Shown piece after piece: positions 22,394 through 33,801 of a stretch of 64,000 bases of DNA (position 1 is its first letter; the number at the start of each line of letters is the position of its first letter). The stretch spans positions 806,001 to 870,000 of the forward strand of contig JAHRHY010000018.1 in NCBI GenBank assembly GCA_019671135.1, written 5' to 3'. The position numbers and the translations under genes were made by a program. This DNA is from Linnemannia hyalina (Eukaryota > Mortierellomycota > Mortierellomycetes > Mortierellales > Mortierellaceae). Under the pieces are notes generated by a model. The model was not told the DNA's origin. It worked only from the letters and a program-made list of their open reading frames with translations, and made no database searches.

Positions 22394-23323
22394 GGAATGA
22401 TGCCCTCAGGACTTGACGTCACTGCCGACAACCGCCCACACATCTAATACCATTGGTCCGTCTCACATCACTCGCGTTGCCACCAAGGCGCACCGCCAAT
22501 TGTAATCTCCCTCCCGAGCCTTCATCCTCATCCTCATTATCCTCTTTATCACTCTCTCTTCATTCTCACCACGGTCCTCGTCAAGGAATCCACCCTTTTT
22601 GACCATTTATGGCCGTTTCGACTTGTACTCTACTCACTCTTGATTCTTTCCTCCTAGCTCATAGTAATCATAGTAATCATTACTCTTTTTTTTTAACTCG
22701 CATTCATAACTTTCATCATTGGTTTGTCATCTTTGCTATCCATACACAAACGCAACAAAACATGAAGTCCTCCAAAATAAACCAAATAAACCAAATAACC
22801 CTCAAAAACATTGTACTTTTACTTTGCATAATCCATCTTTCTTGAATAAACAACCTTTCTCTTTCCCATTCGAAAAGGACTCTTGGAAATAATGATGACA
22901 TGAAAAAAATCGCGCGACTTGATGCTCTGCAAGAACGAAAAGGTGTCACGAAACATGAACGTGAGCATCAAGAAGATTTTGGCGGCGCTTTGACGCGCAA
23001 TGTGAAACACGAACCACGTCGTGAACGACCTACGCGAATCAAGAAAACTTACACAAGCACTTGGAGTACACCCATGAGAACGACAAACAGCAGTCAAAGT
23101 AGATCAAGTGAGAAGGAAGCAAACAAGTAAGAAAGCAAGTGAGGAATGCAGGATCGTGAATCTTTGATTTGTGTGAACAAAAGCTGTCTATTTTTGCTTG
23201 AAAATAATAATGGGACTCCAGCATGGGCCGATTCACGCGTCTGTGTCAGGCTTATTATTTTTCATGCACCTAAATGATGTTCTTGTGTTCGCTGAGCAAG
23301 GCTTGCTTTTCATTAGGTAGTGC

Positions 23324-23369
23324 ACCCTGCTCGGCGAACCTGAATAGAACTTATCGGTCATGGGACCCA
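23324..23369 (+). promoter_or_regulatory. Conserved upstream element, copy A
   Basis: A ctgctcggcgaacc core followed about 20 bases later by gtcatgggaccc, about 235-280 bases before the ATG. The same two-part element precedes copies B, D and E. Function inferred only from conservation. Confidence 0.4.
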
Positions 23370-23481
23370 TCCTCTATTTCCATCCACTCGACCCTCATGC
23401 CACCAGTCTCGATTTCTGTTTGATGGCGCGGGACGTCTTTTTCCTTGCATGTTCGATTACCTTTCGTAATTATTTTCTTGG

Positions 23482-23487
23482 TATAAA
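23482..23487 (+). promoter_or_regulatory. TATA-like box, copy A
   Basis: TATAAA in the context gtataaatgg, about 115 bases before the copy A ATG. Equivalent boxes sit at 24855, 27283, 30832 and 33802 before the other copies. Confidence 0.55.
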
Positions 23488-23602
23488 TGGCAAAGGCCAA
23501 TGCCTCTTGTTCTCTTTCATTTTATTCCTATCTTTTCTCACCATCAATCTTTCTCCTCACCCTGACACACAGATCCACCAAATACCTACCATTTCATCCG
23601 CT

Positions 23603-24152
23603 ATGAAGACCTCTTTTGCCATCGCTGCGATCCTCGGGTAAGCAACGGTTTTTACATGACAGGTCTTGATTTTTCCACTCCACTCAACATATCCACATCT
23701 GCACCCCCTGAAACTGACCATCTCCACACATCCCTTTTTCCTACTGAAGCGCTCTCCTGGCCACTGTTCCAACCGTCACCACCCTTCCTGCCGCGTGAGC
23801 CCCGATGAGAGCTCCTGAGCAGCCCGTCCACCGCGACGTCGGCTCTGGCATGAACCAGGGATTCCCGGAAGGATTGGAGCGTATCGCTCGCATTTCCCTC
23901 CTGGAGATTCACCGAGTTCCCAACGTCAACGGCCCTGCTACTGCCGCTGAGCCTTTGGTGCTCAACCTCTCCTCCGGCGCCATGTTAGAGGCGATCAGGA
24001 AATTCGCCGCGGCATGTGAAGAGCTTGCCAAGGAAGCCGTATACCGTGAAACCTCCTCTGAGGAGACCATGGTCGAGTCCTTCGAGACGGCCAAAGCACT
24101 TGCGAATGGGGTGTGCGTTAACGTTGGTCCTTTCGTTAGAGTCTGTGTTTGA
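23603..24152 (+). pseudogene. Array copy A: internally deleted, stop-containing member of the secreted family
   Basis: Exon 1 (23603-23637) encodes a signal-peptide start, MKTSFAIAAIL, and ends in a split Gly codon before GTAAGC. Exon 2 opens at 23750. Codon 28 is TGA (23796-23798), where other copies have Gln. The frame then stays open to the stop at 24150-24152. The piece GSGMNQGFPEGLERI matches the family N-terminus; soon after it passes to a tail ending MVESFETAKALANGVCVNV, which otherwise occurs only in copy D. About 500 codons of the full-length layout are missing. The acceptor (gaag) differs from the tag/cag of other copies, as if the original site decayed. A product could start at 23805 without a signal peptide. 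I treat it as a deleted pseudogene. Confidence 0.7.
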
Positions 24153-24734
24153 AGTAGTTCTTTCTTTTTATTTGTTTCTTTCGTCCTTTCCTTTCTCTGC
24201 CTTTTTTTCGAAGTTAGCTGAAGAGGCTGGACAGAGGTCATAATAAATGCACTTCAACTCATCGTGACTATGTTTACAACTTGTTCTCCCTGAGGAATTG
24301 GATTACACGGGGTTTTGTTTATAGTAGCGAATGGTGTTGTGGTGAAATAGGAGTGTGGTGAGGAGGATTAGAGGCATCGTTTTTCTATCTCAGTCTTTTT
24401 TTCTCGCTTGGTTCTGAAAGAGGAAAAAAAAGGGCACCGATAATTTTTTTTGGTGGCGCTTGATCACCTTGTCGACTCCATCAGTAGCCATGCTCGAACT
24501 TTCAAAAGGAAGCGCGATACCAGGACTGGAGATTAGTGTACACACTCAGTCACTCTCTCACTCGCAAAGAGTACTCAGAGTAGCGAAATGAAGATACGGA
24601 AGCAAAGAAGTAAGCAAAGAACGCATGGATTCTAGGCTTCCATCTTTCTGTGGCAACGGTGGCTGGTTGCCCATAAAAATGGTTAATGCACGCGCAGTGT
24701 CAGGTACAAGCCTTTTTTTCCTATTTCCTGACGT

Positions 24735-24779
24735 ACCCTGCTCGGTGACTCAAGTGAAAAATTATGGGTCAAGGAACCC
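24735..24779 (+). promoter_or_regulatory. Conserved upstream element, copy B
   Basis: An accctgctcggtgactcaag segment followed by ggtcaaggaaccc. Nearly identical to the copy E element at 33669-33713. Confidence 0.45.
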
Positions 24780-24854
24780 CTCTGCCTTGACTGTTGTGGT
24801 GGGGTAAACGATTTTTTTTCCGGCATGGCAGATATTTTTGTCGTTTTGTATTTG

Positions 24855-24860
24855 TATAAG
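24855..24860 (+). promoter_or_regulatory. TATA-like box, copy B (degenerate)
   Basis: TATAAG where copy E has TATAAA in otherwise matching DNA (ttttgtatttgtataa), about 130 bases before the ATG. Confidence 0.4.
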
Positions 24861-24957
24861 TGGTAACAACAACAACTATTATTTGTTTTCCTCCTCTCTT
24901 CCCCCAACAACCATCCACATTCTCTCTCTCTTCTCATCTCCCTCTCCCCCCCCCCCA

Positions 24958-24979
24958 ACACACACACACACACACACAC
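24958..24979. repeat. CA dinucleotide tract at the start of copy B
   Basis: About 11 CA units ending 8 bases before the copy B ATG, within its leader. A poly-C tract lies just before it. Confidence 0.75.
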
Positions 24980-24987
24980 GCTTCATC

Positions 24988-26775
24988 ATGCGTGCTTTAT
25001 TCGCCCTCACGGTGATCCTCGGGTAAGAAAAAATGTTGCACGACAACCTTGATTCCTTCAATTGACATGTCATTCTGCCACACCCTCAAGCTGACCATCA
25101 TATCCTTCACTACGTCATGTTTTTTTCCGTTGTAGAAGCACATTGCTAACCGCCATTCCAACCGTTACCCCACTTCCGCCTCCCCAAGTTCCACTTAAAG
25201 CTCCTGAGCATGGAATCCAGCCCCATTTGCCTCAAGGGATCATATGTGGCAACAGCATCCGAGTCGTCCTCCGCCAGATCGCCTCAGGTCTGGACCAAAG
25301 CTATCCAAACGACTGGGAAAGTCTGATGACAAACCTGACTACCAATGGATCTTCAAGTACCCAGACAATTGAGCCGTCTGATCTCAAGTCCGTCATGCAA
25401 ACCTGGGGACTCGACATCGACTTGTTTGGCAAGGCTTACCACGATGTTCAGGTTTTAATTCGGTCAGCTGTTGATGAAGGTATCTACATTGCCCAGGGCC
25501 TTTCGTACAACTGGTCGCGCTGCCTGGGTCATACGTCTCATCACACATGCTTTTCGACTCTGATGGTTGTTGCGAGGGTGCCGTATGTGGTCAGTGGCTA
25601 CGTCTGGAGAGCCGAAGTTGGACACGTTTACATATCTTCAGGCGCCAAAACTTACATCTGTCATCAATGCATGTTTGGCTTATGCGAGGCTCGCTGTCAC
25701 GACCACGCCGAAGACCCTAAAAGACTCTTGCATATTATTGCCGTCATGTCAGCCTCCCAGGCCGGCTGGGCTCTAAACCATCTCCCAAAGCCTCCAGCAG
25801 ACGTACCCTTCGCCACTACCGACGTTTCTCATCCCCAATCTTTGGCCGCTCCTTCATCTCCTCTTCGGCGTAGTCGATTCGACCGCCTGTTGCGGCTCTT
25901 CCGCAGAAAAGCGGCAGAGAATCGCGATGTGCGCCAGGCGTACCGAGGAGGTTTGCTTGCAGCGACCCTAGACCCCAAGGTGCTCATGGGGTTTTTGCGC
26001 GTTGCGTCGGCGTCGTCTTACTTCAAGATCCCTATCTATGACAAGATCCCAGTCGATGACCAGCTCCCCTACCCTTTTCAGCAGTACCAAGTCGTCGGTG
26101 ATTCTGATACCTCCACAGCTGCATTGACGATGAGCCCTTCCTTTGACGCCTTGAAGGAGTCGATTCACAAGTATGCCGAGTCCTGGGGAAAAGTCATCGG
26201 AGAGGTCGGATCCAGAGTCAACTCGGACGTCCAGCGACGGGTATGTCTCGGCTTTGATGCCCTCGACTACCAATCCACCTCAAACGTGCTGCAGGGAGTG
26301 CCGACAAGTAACATGCCGCGCCTTGTGAATTATGTCGTTGACAGGGACAGCCTCCCCCGACAAGAAGACGTTAAACGCCTCATGTCTGGCGTCAAGTACT
26401 CGACTGACTTTACTTGGACGGCCGAGTCGATGACATTCACCAACCCGGCCGGTGAGCAGTCTTATTTCATTTTTGCAAAGTATGGTGGTAAAGAGGGCTC
26501 GGAGAGGTCAGATGTTGTGTACTCGTCAGTTAAGAGCCAGTTTGTCCTTGCGCAAGACATGCTGATTCTTCATCGCCAGTCGAGTTCGTTCTGGGGCTCT
26601 TCGGCAGCGAGGAGACATATATCGAGTATGTGCCACATACGATGACGTTGAACGATACGCTGGTGTTGGAGATGTACTGGGAGATGATTGCGTTCCGTCA
26701 GATTATGATTAGTCTGGGAGAAGAGCCGCCCAAGACCCCGGATATGAGCGGACTTTGCAATCGGTCCATGCTTTA
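24988..26775 (+). pseudogene. Array copy B: family member with in-frame internal deletion and 3' frameshift
   Basis: Exon 1 24988-25022 (MRALFALTVIL, split Gly); exon 2 from 25136. The frame is open for about 500 codons, with the N-terminal region, a Cys-rich patch (CHQCMFGLCEARC) and most of the C-terminal region (RRVCLGFDALDY, LMSGVKYST, FTNPAGEQSYF). Compared with copies C and E it lacks about 190 codons between GLLAA and VLMGFLRVASASSY, an in-frame loss that removes the EEWWRRVY region. Near 26590-26605 a one-base shift makes the frame end at 26645. In the next frame the conserved tail (IEYVPHTMTLNDT to LCNRSML) continues to TAG at 26773-26775. If real, the shift removes about 60 C-terminal residues. 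Apart from that shift it is the least interrupted copy. Confidence 0.72.
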
Positions 26776-27423
26776 GAAGAAAGTTGGGAGCTGTCCTCTT
26801 TTTTTCCCGTTGATTTTTTCATGTGTTCGTCTTCGCCATTTTCTCCCTCTTCCCACTCCCACCTTTTCGAACTAGCTGCAGCGGTATTAATTCGAAGTAA
26901 ACAAAAAAATAATCTCAAAACAACTTTGTGAGGCAGGGTAGGCAAACAACATGCATATATGCAAAAAAGCGAGAAAGCAAGTGCGCAAGGCATTTTTTTT
27001 TGTGACACCAATGGGCCACCCATGAAAAAACAACCCGATTTGCATGAATGGGACAGCAAATGGATCCATACGTACTTCTCTGCCACCCACAGTATTTTCT
27101 TCGGTGTGGATGCGCCATTTTTTTTGTTTGTTATTGATGTTGCTGTGCCAAATTTTGCTAGCACAGGGTCCAAATACCCCGATCCCGTTCAACCATCTAC
27201 CACTCCCCCTTTGCACCACGTTTGACAGTCCCCGGTGTTCCATCGCCTGTCGACTTTGCAATGGCGAAGACCTCATTTCCAGTATAAAAGCAGTCATATT
27301 TTTTGGTTTATTTGTCTTTCACCACACAACCAGTCCTATTCACACAAAAATAAATCCGGTCCTCTCACACTAATAGAAACATATACAGCCCTTGCAGTAC
27401 ACCCTGGCCCCCTTTCTCACTCC
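26776..27423. other. Spacer between copies B and C, promoter of copy C
   Basis: No gene seen. It holds a T-rich 3' flank and, nearer to C, a TATA box and C/A-rich leader. It resembles the flanks of A/B/D/E less than those resemble each other, consistent with C lying outside the duplicated pairs. Confidence 0.5.
27283..27288 (+). promoter_or_regulatory. TATA-like box, copy C
   Basis: TATAAA in agtataaaag, about 135 bases before the copy C ATG. Confidence 0.55.
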
Positions 27424-29847
27424 ATGCGGTCCTTCCTCGCCCTCACAGCGATCCTTGGGTAAGAGGCTCTCATCACACTACCAGGCTCTTTTTTATTCGA
27501 GCTGATCCTCCTCAATCAAACGTTCACAACTTGTCATTCATACCTTTATAATTTTTGTAGGTGCATTCTCATATGTGCATCCACCAATGTGTTCGCCATA
27601 CCGTCTCCTCCACAAGTACTTATGAGAGCCCCCGACGACAACGTCGTCATCCCTATCAACCGTCCATCATTTTCCGCAAGCACCGTCGATCAAGGCAACG
27701 ACGTCCAAGATGTGTTATCCCAGATCGCATCCCGTCTCAACCAAGGTCTCCCCGACCGCTGGGAACGTCTCACGCATGCACCCATCAGCCAAGGGTCCTC
27801 GAGTATTGACATGATAGCCTCCTCTGACCTCGAATCGATCATCCGGTCCTGGGGACTAGACAACGACATGTTCGACCAGGCCTACCGCGACATCAATACG
27901 CTGATTCGACTCGCTGTCGGTGAGGGTGTTTATATCGCACAGGGGTTCTCGTACAATTGGTCGCATTGTCAAGGAGGTGGTAATCATCCTGCATGTCTCT
28001 CGACTCTTATTGTAGTCGTGAGAGTGCCTTATGTGCCGAATGAGGGAAGTGACGGTACTGCTTCGAAAGCAGAGCTCGGACACATTTATGTCACTACGAC
28101 TGCCGAGACAGTGCAGCAATATATCTCTTCTCATCCTTGCCACAGATGGTGATTCAAGACATGCTGCCACGACGTTTACACCCCAAGGAACCTTGACACG
28201 CAGGAACTCCAGGATGTCCAGGCGGTCATGTCGACCTTTCAGTCTAATTGGGCCTTGGAGCTTCTCTCGCAGCAGCTGCATCAGGCTCAACCAACCTTGT
28301 ACAGTGCCAAGCCTGGCACATCTCTGTTTTCTGCTTCAGACGACGCTCCTGTGTGGCCTGGTCTATTCGATCGTCTGCTGCGTCTGTTTATTGGCAACTC
28401 TGCCGAGAATCGTGATGTTCACAAGGTGTACAGAGGAGGTTTGCTCGAAGCCATCCAAAATGCTACCCTCTCCCGCCGGCAAGGCTTTCACAACATGCAA
28501 TTGACTGTCTCTGAGCGAGGGATCGTTCCGCTGTTGGAGGATATGTTGTCGAGTTGCTTTGACAGAGCAGGCATCGAGGAGTCAGTCGAGGAGTGGTGGA
28601 GGCGTGTCTATACCGAGGACCAAGGCGATCCAATCTCCCTTGAGTGCGAATTTGCCAGTCAGAGGAGAGTCTCGATTGTGCCTCCAAGAGACAGGTGCAT
28701 CACCAGCACGAATGTCACGATCGACAACTCGTACTCTTGGATCCTGGTTGCGCCGCATGACAATGGTCTGTTTGATATCTTATTTATGGAAGTCGATCTT
28801 GGAATGGCTTTTGAGGGCTGCGAGCCCGAGGAGGAGGACAATGATGAGGAAGATCTGGGTTCATGGACGACTCCTGTACGCATTCCAATGGCTATCCAAG
28901 AATCCGGCTCGATGATACGCTGGGGTTATGTCGACTCCAATGATGGCTCTTTCGGTTCCGTGCAGTATTTGGCAAAGTGGGAATCCTATCCGAGTCATGT
29001 CAGCAAGGTACTCTTGGATTTCTTGCGCTTTGCATCCGCTGCATCCTATCTCAAGATCCCAATCTACAGGAAGACCTTGTCGCCTCCGTCTTTATCTCCG
29101 TCTCCTTGTCCTCATCGACATCCCATCTTCCATCAACATCAACGGCAGCAGCTCCGACTACAAGACGCCAGCACTGGTGCCGTAGTCGCACCCTTAGCCA
29201 TGGACCCGTCCTTTCTCGCCCTAATGGAGTCCATCAAGTTGTTTGCCGAGACCTGGGAGAAGCTTGTCAAGGTGATCGGATCCACGACCTCGACCACCAT
29301 CAAGCGCCGCGTCTGTCTCGGTTTTGACACCCTCGACTACAAAGCAAGTTCGAGCGTCATGCAAGGAGTCGCTCACAATAACCTCGCTGAACTTGTCGAA
29401 GAGGTCGTCGACTTGGAAGAACTCCCCCGCCGAGAGGACATCAAACACCTCATGACCGGCATCAATTACTCGACCAATTTCACTTGGCTCGCCGAATCGA
29501 TGACGTTCACCAATCCCGCCGGCGAGTCGTCGTACTTCTTCTTTTCAAAGTACGGAGGCGATGGGAGCACTGGTATGGCTAATGTGGTGTACAGTGCGGT
29601 AAAGAGTAAATTTACCCTGGCGCCCGATATGTTAATCGTCCGGCGCCAAAAGAGTTCGTGGTTTGGGTTCCGTAAGAGCGATGAGACGTCGATTGAGTAT
29701 GTGCCGCACACGTTGACGCTGAATGATACGTTGGTGTTGGAGATGTTCTGGGAGATGGTTGCTTTCCACCAGTTGGCGATTACTCTTGGAGGCGACCCGC
29801 CCATGTATCCAGATCTGAGCGGGTATTGCGACCGATCCATTCCTTAG
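27424..29847 (+). pseudogene. Array copy C: full-length family member with one in-frame TGA
   Basis: Exon 1 27424-27458 (MRSFLALTAIL, split Gly); exon 2 27561-29847. The layout would be about 773 residues with one interruption: TGA at 28150-28152 (codon 209), where copies D and E have Trp in the Cys-rich patch (CxxC, then CC). Downstream the same frame is open for more than 560 codons, through EEWWRRVY, RRVCLGFDTLDY, FTNPAGESSYF and IEYVPHTLTLND to LSGYCDRSIP. It alone carries a Pro/Ser/His/Gln-rich insert (about 29090-29165). N-terminal signal and cysteines imply secretion. I recognise no domain. The one stop could be a young nonsense mutation, a sequencing error, or read through; a downstream ATG at 28228 would give a product without a signal peptide. 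Confidence 0.72.
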
Positions 29848-30487
29848 AAATAAGTTGAAGTGGTCTCCTCCCTCATTCTCTTCCGTCACCTTTTCTTCTC
29901 AGTGTTGTTTTTTTTTGGATTTGAATAAAAACCACCTTTGTTGTTGTTATTGTTATTGTTCATTCGTGTGTTTGTTTTTGTCTTCCTGTATGATAGGAAA
30001 AGCGCTCTGAGGGAGTGTTCTCTCGGTGGATGGGAAAGGCAAATAGACAATGCGGAGGAAAGCTGTGTTCGTGTGCTTGTTCCCCTTGCCCATTGCCTGG
30101 TCTATGTATTTTTTCCAGGAAGATTCCAGTGTAGCATTTACTGCGTAACAAGCAAAAAAAACGACGTAAAGTCGCCGTATTCTCCAAAAACAATTATACT
30201 TTACTTTGCTCAATCCTGAATAAAAAAGCCTTCCTCTTTCCCATTGAAAATGGATTCTTGGAAATAATGACGACATGAAAAAGTAATGCGACTGGTGCTT
30301 TGCAAGAAAGAAAATGTTTTGGGTAACGCGAGCGCGAGTATCGAGAAAAATTTGGTGGCGCTGCCCTTTTCGCGGCTCAACCAATAAGACCGTGTCGCGA
30401 AAGAACCAAGCCGAACTGAGAAAACTTGCAAAAGCATTGTGAGTACACATACGAACGAACGGACAACATAGATATCAACGCACCTCC

Positions 30488-30515
30488 AAAAAAAAAAAAA
30501 AAAAAAAAAAAAAAA
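30488..30515. repeat. Poly-A tract (28 A)
   Basis: An uninterrupted A run in the upstream flank of copy D. It is absent at the matching place before copy A. Confidence 0.75.
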
Positions 30516-30681
30516 GAAAGGCGCCAACAAGTAAGCAATCAAGCGAGGAATGCAAGGCTTTGATTTTTGTGGTACTTGTGGATGGTGACCCTTGATAAAT
30601 CGACCTGTGTTAGGACCTTGTTGTATGCACACTTTTAATGTTTTTGTTTTACTGAGCAAGGCTTGCTTTCGGGTTGATGAT

Positions 30682-30726
30682 ACGCTGCTCGGTGAACCAG
30701 AGTAGAACATATTTGTCAAGGACCCT
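30682..30726 (+). promoter_or_regulatory. Conserved upstream element, copy D
   Basis: A cgctgctcggtgaaccagag segment then gtcaaggaccc. It is the closest match to the copy A element, and both are preceded by a gagcaaggcttgctt-type sequence. Confidence 0.45.
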
Positions 30727-30831
30727 GTTTACTACGCATTCCATGCATCCTTCATGCACCCAATGCTCGACGTTTTTTGATGGGGCTTGGCGGTTTTTTA
30801 TAGCTTCTCGATTTTTTTCGCATTTGTTATG

Positions 30832-30837
30832 TATAAA
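30832..30837 (+). promoter_or_regulatory. TATA-like box, copy D
   Basis: TATAAA in gtataaaagg, about 125 bases before the copy D ATG. Confidence 0.55.
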
Positions 30838-30959
30838 AGGCAGTGACCAAGAACTCTTGTCCTCTCTCTTTTTCTTTCTTTCCCCATCCTCCACCATTCT
30901 CTATCTCTCCCATCTTCACACGCACACATTCGTCAAACACCAACCACTCTTCATCCACT

Positions 30960-33012
30960 ATGAAGACTTTTTTCGCCATCGCGGCGATCCTCGGGTAGGA
31001 GAAAGTTTTTGTATGGCAAGCCTTGATGATGTTTATTCCGAACTGTACTCCCCTCATATTCTCAAACTGACCATCACACTTCTATCTACACATCCCGTAT
31101 TATTTTTCTTGCAGGAGCGCCTTTCTAGCCGCTACCCCTACTGTCATGTCCCTTCCGCCTCCTCAGGTCCCGCTGAATGCTCTTGAGCTACCTGTCTCGC
31201 GCCTTTCCGCCTCTGCCTACATCCAATGCGACGATGTTCAGCAGGTCCTCCGCAACATTGCCTCAGGTCTCAATCAGGGTTACCCAAATGGATGGGAGCG
31301 TTTCACTCGTGCTCCTGGCAGCAGCGGTTCATCAAGCATCGAGATGGTCACGGCGGACAACCTCAAGTCGGCCATGCAAACCTGGGGTCTTGACGGAGGT
31401 GTTCTTGGCCAGGCCTACGACCGCGTCCATATGGCCATCGAACTTGCTGTCAGCGAGACCGCCTACTTCGCCCAGGGGTTTTCGTACAACTGGAGCCCTG
31501 CCAAGGTGGCGGTGATCACCCCGCCTGTTTGGCGACACTCATGGTTGTCGTCAAGGTGCCCGATGCGATCGGTGATGACGGTGCTTGGAAAGCTGAGGTC
31601 GGACACATCTACATCTCCACAGCCGCCGAGACGCTGCAGCAGTGGGTTCCCTGGCACAAATGCCACAATTGCTGGTTCAAAAGATGTTGCCATGACGGTG
31701 CGGATCCGAGAAACCTCAGCACTGGGGAACTTGAAGTGGTCAAGGCCGTCATGTCCACTTTCCAGGCCGATTGGACTTTGAATCATTTCCCAAATCCCGC
31801 AGCAGAGATGTCTTTCACCAGAACCGACGTTTCTCTTTCTTCAGCCTTGGACGCTACTTCTTCTCTTCTTTGGCCTGGCCGGTTTGACAACCTGTTGCGA
31901 CTCTTCCTCCGCAACCCGGTCGAGAACAGTGATGTGAGCAAGATCTATCAAGGAGGTTTGCTCGCCGCCATCCAAAACGCGACCCTGTCCCACCGCCAAG
32001 GCTTTCACAACATGGAGTTGACTGTTCGCGAGTAAGGCGTTGTTCCAATGTTGGACAACATGCTGTCAACTTGCTTCAGTAATGCAGACATCAAGGAGTC
32101 GATTGAGGAGTGGTGGAGACGCGCCTACGTGAAGGGCCAGACCGAGCCCATCTCTCTCGAGTGCGATTTTGCCGGCCAGAAAAAGGTGTCCGTCGTGCCT
32201 GCAAGAACCGGATGCACTACCAGCACCGATTTTGCTGTCGATACCTCCTACGCCTGGAGCCTGATCGCACCACGTGACGATCTCTTTGACATCCTTTTCA
32301 TGGAGGGCGATGTCGGCGTTACATTCGATGAATGCGTGCCTCTCAAGGGAGACGATCAAGATAGCGACGGCGAAGTCCATACGTCCTCCGTTCTTCTTGA
32401 CGACCAAGAGTCCTCTGGTTCGATGGTCCGCTGGGCCATTGTCGAACCCATCGACGGTTCGTTCCGATCTATGCAGTACCTGGCAGAATGGCGTGAGTAC
32501 CCTAGCTATGTCACCAAAGTAGTTCTCAATTTTTGCGCCGTGCTTCCGCGTCGTCGTACCTCAAGATCCCTATCTACGACATGCCTGCCGCCAGCTTTCA
32601 GAAAAGCCAGGCCCCTGTCAGCACTGCTGCTGTCAAGGCACCATCAAAGTGGTGCTCCATCCTTGAAACTCTGAGGAAGACTCTCAAGATCTCTGGCGAG
32701 GACTGGAGAATGGCCGCCAAGTTGTACGGATGCAGTGTAACACCTACCGCCCAGTCTATCCTCATGCACCTGCAAGACCAAGTTCCAAAAGGTCCTGCTA
32801 CCGCCACAGAGTCTTTGTTGACGATCCCCTCCTTCGATGTTATTTTTAAAGAGATCGAGAAGTATGCCAAGTACTTGGAGAGAATTGTCTATGGAGGCAG
32901 ATCCGGCGTGAGCCCCTCCGAGGAGGCCGTGATGGTTGAATCCATCGAGCCCGCTCATGTTCTTGCAAATGGGGTGTGCGTTAACGTCGGCCTCGTTACA
33001 ATCTGTACTTGA
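30960..33012 (+). pseudogene. Array copy D: family member with multiple breaks and a different C-terminal tail
   Basis: Exon 1 30960-30994 (MKTFFAIAAIL), with a weakened donor (GTAGGA rather than GTAAG); exon 2 from 31115. Relative to copy E there is a one-base loss near 31525, a TAA at 32033-32035 where E has CAA (Gln), and a further frameshift near 32525-32545. After the last shift the frame reads ASASSYLKIPIYD and then leaves the family layout. The RRVCLGFDALDY to LCDRS region is absent and is replaced by a tail ending VMVESIEPAHVLANGVCVNV, stop 33010-33012, shared with copy A. The N-terminal two thirds clearly belong to the family, including the CHNCWFKRCCHD patch and EEWWRRAY. It is almost certainly non-functional as one protein. 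Confidence 0.78.
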
Positions 33013-33668
33013 AGTAACTCTTCCGTTTATTTTGTTCTTTCCATGCTCTCCTCTGTCTTTTTTTTCGAAAGTAGCGGCTGGGTATAGAACTTAAAATAAA
33101 TATGCTTCAACTTTAGTCACAGAAATTGTTTGCACACCTTGAAATAAGGAATAATGCATGTTGTCTGTTGACTAATCTTATCTCGAAACAGTCGATGGCA
33201 CGACTATGGCTACACCCAGTTCCCCCCGAAGAATTAGATTGCATGGAGATTTTGTTTATGGTAGCGAATGAGAGAGCTCTCTCTCATTTTTTTTCTTTTT
33301 TTTTGCACGGTTCTGACCAGGAAAATATTAAGTATCGATAAAAAAAATTGGTGGCGCTTTGATCGCCTTGTCGACTCCACCGGCAGAGACCATGCTCGAG
33401 CTATCAAAAAGAAACGCGGCACTTGGACAGGGACTTGTAAACGCACTCACTCACTCACTCACGCAGCCACTTAATCATTCATACAGGGCACTCAGAGCAG
33501 CAAATAGAAAAGTCAAGGTAGCAACCAGGCAAGCAAAGAATGCTGGATGCAAGGCTGGGATTTTTGGTGACAATGGTGACTGGTAGCCATGGAAAGGCCA
33601 ATGTACGTATCAATGTCAGGTATATTTTTTGTTTCTTTTGCAAGCCTTTTTTTTTCTATTTCTTGACG

Positions 33669-33713
33669 TACCCTGTTCGGTGACTTAAGTGAAAAATGAT
33701 GAGTCAAGGAACC
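33669..33713 (+). promoter_or_regulatory. Conserved upstream element, copy E
   Basis: An accctgttcggtgacttaag segment then gtcaaggaaccc, about 190-235 bases before the ATG. Confidence 0.45.
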
Positions 33714-33801
33714 CATCCTATATATTCATCCATTCACCCCGTACTCCCTCTACTTCAGCTTTTGTGATGAGGCAGACGATTTTTTTTTCGTTTTGTATTT
33801 G

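Larger units (their letters stand above)
22801..26775 (+). repeat. Segmental duplication block 1 (flank + copy A + copy B)
   Basis: The flank from about 22801 (tactttactttgc-like, then a cctttctctttcccattcgaaaa-like stretch and cttggaaataatgatgacatg) is matched near 30183-30275. The 3' flanks of copy A (24150-24330) and copy D (33010-33265) are similar, as are the DNA before copy B (24450-24790) and before copy E (33348-33720). The order flank-A-B therefore parallels flank-D-E. Confidence 0.7.
29848..30959. other. Spacer between copies C and D, including the duplicated flank of D
   Basis: No gene seen. Segments near 30109-30148 and 30183-30275 match 21822-21860 and 22801-22925. A 28-base poly-A tract and the copy D promoter follow. 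Confidence 0.55.

Noticed and set aside
28150..28152. TGA in copy C as selenocysteine codon
   Set aside because: Paralogues have Trp here, not Cys, and I see no SECIS-like hairpin; the other copies carry TAA stops, so ordinary nonsense change fits better.
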